64,000 nt of DNA from Blastomussa wellsi (lineage: Eukaryota; Cnidaria; Anthozoa; Scleractinia; Plerogyridae). The notes under the pieces were generated by a model. That model was not told the DNA's origin. It ran no database searches and saw nothing but the letters and a program-made list of their open reading frames with translations. The translations under genes and the position numbers were made by a program. Every line of letters begins with the position of its first letter. Within the stretch, counting starts at the first letter, position 1. This document shows, piece by piece, positions 54,893 to 64,000 of the stretch. The stretch covers positions 11,672,121-11,736,120 of the forward strand of contig OX393564.1 in NCBI GenBank assembly GCA_947652115.1, in the 5' to 3' direction.

Positions 54893-55262
54893 CTGGGCCT
54901 GATTACATGAGTCGGTCTGGCCCGGTTAGCCAGGCTGCTTCCTTTTGCCGAGATGACTTTCAGCCCCGGGTATTACATGATCCCGGTTAGCTGGGCTGGC
55001 CCGGTTTGCCGTGTTTGCTTTCAGCCCGGTATTACATGATCCCGGTTAGCTGGGCTGGCCCGGTTTGCCGTGTTTGCTTTCAGCCCGGTATTACATGATC
55101 CCGGTTAGCTGGGCTGGCCCGGTTTGCCGTGTTTGCTTTCAGCCCGGTATTACATGATCCCGGTTAGCTGGGCTGGCCCGGTTTGCCGTGTCTGCTTTCA
55201 GCCCGGTATTACATGATCCCGGTTAGCTGGGCTGACCCGGTTTGCCGTGTTTGCTTTCAGCC
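54893..55262. repeat. 59-bp minisatellite, five close copies plus flanking diverged ones
   Basis: TATTACATGATCCCGG starts at 54971, 55030, 55089, 55148 and 55207, an exact 59-base period. The unit contains GGGCTGGCCCGG. A diverged copy precedes it at 54900. The same words in other arrangement occur at 51147-51240 and 55450-55560. Confidence 0.92.
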
Positions 55263-55658
55263 TGGTTCTAGCACGAATGATTCTAGTATGAATATTTCTT
55301 TATCACCTTTTTCCGGCGATTAGGTAGTTAATGTTTTACACGTATGCAGCTGGATGGGTTACTTTACATCTAAATCCTATTTAGAAGGAAGAACATTGAT
55401 TTTTGGGGTCGGATATCGTGCTCGGAAGAGAAATTTTATACTGGCACGTTCAGTCGGGCTGGCCCGGTAAACGCGATTTATATATGGAAAATTTTCAGCA
55501 TGGTTAGCCGGGATCCCGGCATCACGATACCGGGATCTCGACTAACCGAGCTGAAAATTTTAATCTAAAAGGCAAGGTGTAACTATTTTTCGCATGGAAT
55601 GAAAGTCGAGAGTTACCTGACACCGGTCACCCGTGGAAAAGTGCTGCCGCCTTCATTA

Positions 55659-55687
55659 CTCGGGCTTCTACAAAGAAAGCCCGAGTT
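55659..55687. repeat. Recurrent hairpin, copy 3
   Basis: Same ACTCGGGCTT / AAGCCCGAGT stem as at 37750 and 40449, again followed by TTTAAAA. Confidence 0.8.
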
Positions 55688-55879
55688 TAAAAATAGGTCC
55701 GCATTGCGTAGCTAGACTTGAAAATGCATAAATTAAGTAAGTGATAAATCCATTACCAGATATCAACTTTGAGTTACAATTTTATTGTCATTTTGATAGT
55801 GGTTTGAAATCCATACATGAATAATCTTGGGTTGCACTGTCGCAAAATTGAAAATTAAATCAAAAACCATTTGGTGGAT

Positions 55880-56070
55880 GAAGTCAAGAAATTGCGATTA
55901 AGTCATCTCTCCAAGTTTTAGGTCCATGCGTTATTCCAAACTTCAGATATTCGATGAAATGTTGCGCACAAATTTCTAGAGCCCAGTATGGAACCGCCAT
56001 GTTGGTGTACAACATTGGTGCACGAATATGGCGGCTGGGAAATTGTGTAAACATCTGGAACTTACTTTGG
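55880..56070. repeat. Dispersed repeat, copy 4 (diverged)
   Basis: Shares AGAGCCCAGTATGGAACCGC and AATATGGCGGCTGGGAAAT with the copies at 12.7 and 34.2 kb. Confidence 0.5.
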
Positions 56071-56194
56071 TTATCTAACCGACTGATTATCTGTACTGAA
56101 CATACAAACATTTAAACACTTTTCCCAATGCTTCTACTTCTGAAAATGGCTAAAAATCCAAAGACAATTATATATTTTGTTAAAAACATGATCA

Positions 56195-56897
56195 TAAGGG
56201 ACCGGTCATTATTTATGTAGAGGGGGGGAAGGGAAAAATATGTTGGGCAGATCAAATTTTCTATAAGTCAACCTAGCAGGGTGTGTAAATAGGAAGTGAA
56301 CCCTATTCATTATTTTAGTGATGACCCCCCATCCCACCTGCACCTCATTTTATATATGTCCAGTAATTATTAAAAAAGCTTTGTTTGATTGATTTGTTTG
56401 AGCAATGGACTAGTTCCAACACAATGGGATGCCATTTGATATGAAAACCAAGGAAAGATGAGGGTCGAGAGTGTAGAGTGCCATTCACACGTATGACTGA
56501 CTGGAGGGTTTACTTCAGTTGTAAAGGGACGTCTTCAAATATTAGCTGTCTGAAGAACAGACTGAATCTCAACCATTGGCAAACTGAATGACTTGATGAA
56601 TGAACAGCCAGACATGTGTGAGAGCAATGAATGACTGAGCAAACAAACCGACCAGACAGAAAAACTTAAAGCTCAGAAAACCATCTGTGCAAATTTCTGA
56701 CTATTCAGTTTTACTTCTACGTAGCTGGTGTACTTGAATTTAATTGTTTAGTCAAATTGAAAAAACAGAATGGTGACCTCCCCCCCCCCCTTGAGGTCTT
56801 TATAAAAAAAATTGGCTCCCCCTCTTGCCAATCTAAAATAGCCTTGACCCCCCTCTTTTTTCCCTCCCCCTCTACATAAATAATGACCGGTCCCTAA
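56195..56897. mobile_element. Harbinger-like MITE with TAA target duplication
   Basis: Terminal inverted repeats start GGGACCGGTCATTATTTATG (56198) and are mirrored to 56894. TAA at 56195-56197 and 56895-56897 is a 3-bp duplication. The 697-base element has no transposase. A TAA/TWA duplication and GG-starting ends suggest PIF/Harbinger. Confidence 0.8.
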
Positions 56898-57249
56898 GTT
56901 TATGTCGCGCACCACTATAGCTCTGAAATTCAAAATTCGCCGGCTTGAAAACGAAGCACACTACAGAGCTGAAAAGTTGTAAGCAGCCTCTTCTGGCACC
57001 TCCTCCGTCTGATGAGGATAAAACCTTTGGTGGCTCTTTGAAATTTCATGACGTCACGTGCAAGCCAAGAATAGCCTACTATGATTGTCTACCAATAATA
57101 TGGCAGTGATTGCACTACAGTTGCAAAGTAAATGTAGAACAAAACAAATTAGTGTTGATACATTTTGTATGCTTCTTGTTAGAGATTCTTATAATTTTAT
57201 CAGCTGATAGTAAAATGTATAATATTCTATGGATGTAGGATGCTGTCAG

Positions 57250-59930
57250 TGTTTCTTTCTGTATTAAAAAATGAACATATAAGTGGCCTTCAGTAAACAT
57301 CTGCTCAAAAGAGGTCAGAGGTCAACTTCTATCATCTAGAGTTTGAGAAAATGGTTGACCAGATATATATGTTGATCAGGTGTAAATACACAGTCAAATG
57401 CTTGCTACACATTGTCTAATGAAGAATCCACTCCCTATTGTCCAGTGCCGATAAATGAAGAGGGGAAATATTTATTGCTCTATCAGCCGGTCAAGGGAAT
57501 TAATTTTATCAAATGTTACATTATAAAATTGGCCTTAGAAGATGCAGTCTATCTTTAACAAATAAAACACCTCATAAGAAAAAATCTACCCGGCAAGTCT
57601 TGAGTCGTGGTTAGTTTCAGGGCACCCATGCATTTTCATGTTTACAGTATGTGCTATTTTCGGTTTGGTAGTATCTTTAAGGGAATACGTCATATATGAG
57701 GTTCCTAAGGCAGCATACATGGAAGTTAGTGTCTCATAGCCCGGGGCTAGTGGATTTTATCCTTTACTTGCCTGGTGGGCAAGTGAAAGTTTTCACAAAT
57801 TAATTAATCAATTGATTCATCACACTTCTGAGAATTTTTTTGGGCTAGTGGAAATGACCTCCGGGCTAGTACTTCCTGGTTTCAGCTTGCCCAAAGGGCA
57901 AGCTGGAAAATTCCATTTCCTTGTACCCTGCTAAGGTGTCCTCTAATGGGAAGTTAGGTGGAACCTCGTTGGTTCTCAATTAGAAGCTAATTTATTAACA
58001 GTTCATATTATTCGTGATAACATGTTCCCTTTGATTCCTGTAGTTGAATACTATAAGACCTTTCAAAAAGAGATTCTCCAAAAGTAGCTTGTGAACGTTT
58101 GTTATGATTTCTTATGATCTGTTGATGACACAAAAAATCTCCTGAGTGGAGTCTAGGGGAGGGAAGCCGCGTACTCATTCTCGTAATTTGATGAGCCCTC
58201 ACTCTTTAAGCCCAGCCACAGGGGCGGGCGCTCTGTTGGCGTGGAAGTGTCTTCCGTGAAATCTACGAGGAAAAAGAACTTATGTTTGGTGAGTGTTCAG
58301 CTCTCACCCTGTGTATGTCAGGGGTGTTTATTACATGTACATATATTTTCCAGGAAAACAAGTTGGAGTTACCTTAGGACAGTGACCTGTAGTTCTTAAC
58401 AATGAGCTGGCTAATCGAAGGAGGGGCACTCATTAACTCAGCAGGGAAGCAAATAGAAGGAGGAATGTTTAGCAACTTAATTTAATGGAAATTTCTGACA
58501 ATTATTCCCATGACTCTTTCTTTTCCAAAACACCTTAAGCATTTCCGAAATGTCCTAGTCTTTTGGTTACATAATAACCACTAGGAGAAGCTGGAACTTC
58601 ATAAACTCATTTGAAAAATAGTGTCTAATTTTCTGGACCTTTGTTATGGGATAATTTGTTTCTATTCAAAAATACCTTCATGTCTTTCCTCTTTAACCAA
58701 TCCCAAAGCTACAATACTCTTCATACAGAACATCATTCTGCTCGAATGGTTAATAATCTGAGAAATGTTGATTATTTTACCCACCATCCTCTGATCTCTC
58801 CATATTATCCGAATACTCAATGGACGTGCTCCTTTCGTACGACAATTGGTCTACCAGCTAGAAAAGATAGAATGGGAAGAAAATTGAATTTGGGTTGTTG
58901 ACGGGCAAAAATACTGGTATTTGAAGGGGGCGGGGCGAGGGGGAATAATTTATGATACTTTTTTGGAGGTAACCTGTTTTGGATTTAGTTTTCAGGGAGA
59001 AAAGTGACACTTTTCTTGGAAAATGTTGAAAATAGCTTCAAAAATATAAAGCCTACTTCCTAAAGGGTTTTTTAACTTTAAACTTGACAACAAAGAGATT
59101 GATCAAAGAATTGAAAGTGAACCATATCGACCCGCCAGCCCATGCTTTAGAGACTTGGGCAATACCAATATCTAGACGTCAAAATCTTTATCTTTCTTGG
59201 AAAACCAATAAACCAGCAAGTTTCACTACAAGTAACAACAACAACAACAATAAGAAAGCAAATTCTCTTACATCAATGATTTCTTGGTCACTAGGCACCT
59301 TGTATTCTGATAAAGTAATTTCAAAATGTGTAAGTAAACCTACATAGATTCGTGTGTGTATTTTTGTATGAAGAGCACAGTTTGCGTGTTAGAAAACCAA
59401 GAATAAAACATTACCTTTCACGATTACTTTTGCAACAGCTGGGGAGCCCTGAAAATGTAAAGAAAGGTATTTTCTCATGTCAAGGAATGCACACTTCGTT
59501 GGTGCTTATGGACATGTGTTGGTATCTATCGTGCAAGTTATTTTTGGAAGTGCACATGTTTATTGTTACCAGGTATATATAGGCGTTTTTCACAGCTTCA
59601 AGGTCACTTGATGGCATCTCTCGCTACTTTTGTTAATTTTCTTATATTGTTATCCTTTGTTATTATATACACACCACAAGGGACCGAATGTTTATGTCCC
59701 TTGACTAGTTGTTGCTCTAGCTAAACTTTAGGTGATTTGTATCCTTGATAATTTGTTGAGAGAGTATTCTTGCATTCTGCCCATTAGCTTTCAATAAACG
59801 AGTTGCCTATTCCTGATTCTTGTCTGCGTGTTCATGATGTCTAGTGTGAAAATGATCTGTTTTCATTTCACTGCAGAGTGATTAGAGAACAAACCAAACT
59901 TTAGAAAATTAAAGTACAGGACTCAATTCA
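57250..59930. other. No gene seen
   Basis: AT-rich. Open frames at 58641-58901 and 59084-59347 (plus) have no recognisable domain and no supporting splice context; I treat them as chance. A short inverted pair (CCCGGGGCTAG...GGGCTAG) lies near 57730-57870. Confidence 0.4.
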
Positions 59931-59941
59931 GATACAACACA

Positions 59942-60171
59942 GCTACAACCACAGACAGAAGTAGTTGGGAAGGCTGCTAAAAGATACCCGAGTGCGGTAA
60001 GTTTGGGAAACACCAATACTACACTTCTTTAGGACCACCCCCTATATCAGTGTTGGAACCCCACTTTACAATCTTGCACGAAAAAGGCTTCTAGTAGGTC
60101 AACACTGAATAGGGGAGGGGGAGGGGAGGAATAAAAGTGCAGAGCTTCCCAACATTTTTGTCTGTGGTTGT
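59942..60171. mobile_element. MITE copy 1 (TACAACCACAGACA ends)
   Basis: The ends CTACAACCACAGACA and TGTCTGTGGTTGTA are inverted, next to GTTGGGAAGGCT and AGCTTCCCAAC. The interior (CACGAAAAAGGCTTCTAGTA) is nearly identical to the copy at 61917. Confidence 0.75.
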
Positions 60172-60179
60172 ATGAAAAG

Positions 60180-61910
60180 GGGGACACATCTTTAGCGGCT
60201 GATAACTCAAAATATATTAACGATATAGCGGTAATATCATGCCAGTTAAATGTATGTTAACTGTTGTTTGTAGTGATTAAGTGAGTTCCTTGAATGGTGG
60301 AATTGACTAATTTTATAAAACATAAGCATTAAAATGTTGTATCATGGTTGCGTGACTTTGTATTATGCAGACTCTCAGAGACATTTCCTTTGACTATGGA
60401 GGCTACTAATTTAAGCGAAGAATGGCTTAAGTATTGTAAAACTATTGTTTGCTGAAGATAATTGCAAATCATTGTTTTTCAGACATTGTGATAATCAAGG
60501 GTAACAACGAGGAAAAGTAATGGATTTAACTTAAAGTGATTGCCCTGTAACGTTCTTCAGGTCTAAACGGAACAGCAGATTGAGATCCAAAGATTTTAGT
60601 GAAGGGTAATGATTGCACCGAATATCCTGCTTTGTAGAAATTGATAAGGGGGAATAAAGGGATAATTTTAGGGGAATCTATAACTGTGAGTATTTAATGC
60701 CTGAACCTCCAAATTGTTTTTATTACAAAAAGCAATGAACAGGTACAACTTAGCAAATGATATTTTCTTTACACATGTGATTTTCAAAACTGCCAAAGGA
60801 TAAGAATAAGGTTAAGAGAACTCTATTAAACGTTGAAAATGTAGAAGTTAAAAGCTTGAAGTGGTCAGCATATTACTAGTTGGCAATAAAAGAAAAGATT
60901 AAAATTAAAAACCTGTAGAATCTCAAGTATCCGTTAAGTTTAGGTGACCTTTCAGTGATGTAGTGGTTAACTATTAACTATTTAGATGACAATACTCCGA
61001 ACAGTATTCCACCGCCAGTACTCCATAAAGAAAACCCAGAATATCCGAAATATAGAAGTTATTCACTTACATCTTCCACTGAAATGTGTTTGCAATTAAG
61101 GAATCAAATAAATTACACGACTTTTATAACCTCAATTAAAGCGATATTGAAAATTTGAACAGTACTCCACTCAGGACAACTGTATTTAAAATGAAATTAC
61201 CTTTTTAGTTCTTTCGGTTTTGGTGGAGTACTGTGCGTTTTTCCGACAATTCAAACTGAATTGCCCCAAAATGCCATTAAGCCAAGACATTGGTATCTCA
61301 GTAAGTGCAACAGGCCTTTTATTTTATTGAAAAGTACTTTGAAACGTCGTAAAAATAGTGGAGTACTGTTTTTGTTCAGTGGAGAACTGTGATGTTGTGG
61401 CACATCATGTGTTGTAGATGTTGGCAGAGTAAAAGCTTAATGCAACTGAGCTCAAGTAAGTACAAATTGTTCAATTCAAAACAGCAATTGATCATAAAAC
61501 GGTATCTGTACAAAGGAAAAATTAAAATGTTCCGACCTTGGACAAAACCATAGCAATCTTTTCGCTTTCAATACATTATCCCTTTGAATGGTTACATTCG
61601 AAATTTATGGGAGCATCTGCGTCTGTAAACACTGGTGCCTACCCTACCAAGCTCAAATTCCTTCTTACAGTACTGCTGTAGCGACACGGCCAGCTACTGC
61701 TTCATTTCTTGGAGCATAAAAATCCAGTTAAAACGTTTTATCCGAAAACGGGATGTTCGGGCTATCAAAAAGGTACCATTCTTGCAAAATGTAGTAGTTT
61801 TGTATAATACAAAAGTTCAATCATTTCAGAAGCAAGTGTTGGATAACATACTATGTAAAAGAAGGTATCTTGAAGCTTACAAACAGCAACATACTTCTTT
61901 GACCGCACCC
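60180..61910. other. No gene seen
   Basis: AT-rich DNA between the two MITE copies. An open frame on the plus strand runs from 61635 into the second MITE and is probably not coding. The word GGAGTACTG and its complement recur several times between 61000 and 61400. Confidence 0.4.
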
Positions 61911-61916
61911 ATATTT

Positions 61917-62162
61917 TTCAGACAAACACAGACAGAAGTAGTTGGGAAGGCTGCTAAAAGACACCCGATTACGGTAAGTTTGGGAAACACCAATACTACA
62001 CTGCTTTAGGACCACCCCTCTCCCCAATATCAATGTTGGAACCTCGCTTTACAATCTTGCACGAAAAAGGCTTCTAGTAGGTCAACACTGAATAGGGGGG
62101 GGGGGGGGGGGGAGAGGAATAAAAGTGCAGAGCTTCCCAACACTGTTGTCTGTGGTTGTAGT
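61917..62162. mobile_element. MITE copy 2
   Basis: Direct-orientation relative of 59942-60171, with a long G run at about 62095-62112 in place of a GGGGAGGGGG tract. Confidence 0.75.
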
Positions 62163-62570
62163 TTGAACATTTGTTACACCTACATTAGGGTTTGTACTTT
62201 TTTTGAAAGCAACTGATCAAATTGTATTTTAATCATTGCATCCTACTTGCAATCTTCAAGCAACAAAAGAATCAGGTTGTCGAGAGAAACAAGACATTTA
62301 ACACTTCAGAAATTGGCCAACACTTGACCAAGTGCACTGAAACTATGTAGTTCTATTAATTATTAAGCTTAAATAACCCTAGTGTACCTCCACCATTTTC
62401 GATGCCATCAAAATTATGGAAATTGTGTGGTGAAGTGAAATGTTATTAAAATGCTGTAAGTTATGTGACTGGAAGTGTTTAATTCCAAATTTAGCAAGTT
62501 TCTTAGTGATATCTATCGTATCGACACGCTCAGCATAAAATATATTCTTCAACTCTCGCAAGTAAATAAT

Positions 62571-62602
<32 letters not shown>

Positions 62603-62617
62603 TTACCCTTCTAATTT

Positions 62618-62763
62618 TTAGTCATTGACAGTGTATTTTAATGAATCAGGTTTCTTCAATACCTCTTCTAATTCAACCAGTTCCCGGGAACACAAAGGTG
62701 TCATTTTATCGCTTGGAGACAAAGGTTCTTGTTTAATTTCTGGCTGAGTCATAACGCCAACGT
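62618..62763 (-). CDS. Last exon of an unrecognised gene
   Basis: After the acceptor TTTGACCTGTTTCAG the frame reads VGVMTQPEIKQEPLSPSD, then SRELVELEEVLKKPDSLKY, and ends TVND with TAA at 62618-62620. IKQEP fits a sumoylation-type motif (hydrophobic-Lys-x-Glu) and LSPSD a proline-directed phosphorylation site, which suggest a nuclear regulatory protein (inference). Phase: two leading bases pair with the single base left by the exon at 63131, making Asp. It is upstream of, and separate from, the p53-like gene because of the stop. Confidence 0.6.
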
Positions 62764-63130
62764 CTGAAACAGGTCAAATAAAAACAAACCACCATTTCAG
62801 TTGCAGACGCCAATAAAACTAAATAATAATGCAGATGAATTCCACAATCAATGCCGCACTTGCTTTTATCCCACTTCAAAAATGAAAATATTGAGTAATC
62901 ACCCTTCTTCTTTACAATGTTGTGTAGCGTTGAAAGATAATGCCTCAAACTACTACCAATGTTGAAACTGTTACATTGTTTTTTTTTGGAGAAGGAATGT
63001 TACTATTTTCATTTATTGTTGTTTATGTAGGTGCACCGACGAACTATGACACTGTTTGTTAAGCTTATAAACATACGTCCATCCTACTTGCAGTCAACAC
63101 TTAAAGGTTTGTCACATGATGTACATGTAC

Positions 63131-63278
63131 CTTTCATCTCAGGTCTTGGGTTGAACCACATGCTGATGTAGTCATGATCCAGCAGATGCCGCGAGGCATG
63201 GAATGTTGGCCAGAATCCAAAGCCACTGAAGGGTTTGCTTCCTGGTAGGGGGTAATATGGGGCCTTTCTGGGTTGTTC
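63131..63278 (-). CDS. Penultimate exon of an unrecognised gene
   Basis: Acceptor CATCTTTGTTTAG, donor AAAG|GTACAT. It encodes 49 codons: EQPRKAPYYPLPGSKPFSGF, then GFWPTFHASRHLLDHDYISM, then WFNPRPEMK. It is rich in aromatic residues, Pro and His, and has no stops. I do not recognise the family. The upstream exon would lie beyond 63300 or outside the window. Confidence 0.55.
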
Positions 63279-63677
63279 CTAAACAAAGATGAGTAGATTA
63301 GCACAGCTGCCACAGAAACCTGCAAACCAGACTCTTTTCTGACCACTTTCATTAGCCAAAAAACAGCGCTCCAAGCTGCGACCATTTTGGTCGCCATGGC
63401 TGACTAAATTCTGAGTTGTGTTGAGAACGTCAACCACAATGGCAAGTTTTTCATGTTTCTCGTTTGAATTAAATAAGCGCTGAAAAATCCAAGTAGAAAT
63501 TAGCGCTGATACTAATAATCGCACTAAACAAATTCTGATAGTTGTGAGATTCTTACGCAAAACTTAAATTAACTTTTTTGAGGACGTTGTCGTTGGTGTT
63601 GCCGTCATGGTTTCGTAAAGTCCCTAATGGCTGCGAAGGAGACTATGGCCTGATGGGCCACTTGGCTCGAACGCAGA

Positions 63678-63952
63678 CTTGAAAATCCACAAATTAGGTA
63701 AATGATGTCCTTTTCTATGGTTCGTATCAAAATACATTACCAGATATTAACTTTGAGTTGCAATTTTATTGTCATCTTGACAGTGGTTTTAAATTCCATA
63801 CATGACTATAGCCCATTGTATTTCAACGGTAAAGTAAATGCAGAACAAAACAACTATTGTTGATACATTTTGTATGCTTCTTGTTAGAGATTGTTAAAAT
63901 TTTACAGAGGATAGTAAAATGTATATTATTCTATGGATGTAGGATGCTAAAT
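63678..63952. repeat. Uninterrupted copy of the 55.7/57.1 kb repeat
   Basis: Contains AACTTTGAGTTGCAATTTTA and TGTTGATACATTTTGTATGC within 150 bases of each other; the same words are 1.3 kb apart in the 55.7-57.2 kb copy. Confidence 0.7.
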
Positions 63953-64000
63953 GCTGGCTTGCGAGAGTACAATGGGCTTTAATCACACGGCGGCCATATT

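Larger units (their letters stand above)
55715..57246. repeat. Interrupted copy of the repeat at 63.68-63.95 kb
   Basis: 55715-55822 matches 63678-63807 and 57112-57246 matches 63825-63952. In the 63-kb copy the two parts are adjacent. Here about 1.29 kb, including a Harbinger-like MITE and a dispersed repeat, lies between them. Confidence 0.65.

Noticed and set aside
54893..55262. CRISPR-like array
   Set aside because: Units are head-to-tail with no spacers between them, in a eukaryotic genome; it is a minisatellite.
62618..63278. These exons as the missing 5' exons of the p53-like gene
   Set aside because: The downstream exon ends in a stop codon, and its possible internal donor (GAG|GTATTG) is in the wrong phase to join the exon at 47273.

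Overview
The window is eukaryotic genomic DNA, most likely from an anthozoan cnidarian and probably a stony coral. The evidence is short exons with GT-AG introns, secreted SRCR/furin-like cysteine-rich proteins, a cnidarian-style mix of Bel/Pao, L1-like, Penelope and Polinton-type elements, many fold-back elements, a tRNA-like SINE piece and a fixed 200-N scaffold gap (8801-9000). The species is inferred, not proven.

Layout: 1-10 kb has no recognisable gene, only repeats. 10.15-33.86 kb (minus) is one large secreted receptor-like gene. I assembled six exons with matching phases: signal peptide, cysteine-rich repeats and four SRCR domains, the last cut off at the low-coordinate end. Its introns are packed with elements: a decayed LINE (12.9-14.9 kb), an internally deleted LINE (20.3-23.8 kb), and an intact Bel/Pao retrotransposon with identical LTRs (25.22-31.05 kb) nested inside a palindromic fold-back element. 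36.3-37.6 kb (minus) is a broken neurexin-IV/CNTNAP-like gene.

38.3-39.4 kb (plus) is a two-exon Myc gene with Myc box II, the acidic DVVS segment and a C-terminal bHLH-zip. 43.9-47.3 kb (minus) is a p53-family gene in at least five short exons covering the whole DNA-binding domain. Its exons are too short to stand out as long ORFs and were recovered by translating across phase-matched splice sites. Myc and p53 lie tail to tail about 4.5 kb apart. That pairing of a proliferation regulator with a checkpoint regulator is the most notable feature of the window.

47.4-62.5 kb is repeat-rich and apparently gene-poor. It holds a composite element with Polinton-type DNA polymerase B and Penelope fragments (51.5-54.6 kb), two minisatellites, a Harbinger-like MITE and other duplicated elements. 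At 62.6-63.3 kb (minus) are the last two exons of a gene I cannot name. The genes are single-copy eukaryotic loci; nothing suggests operons. Splice models come from reading the sequence only and have no transcript support.
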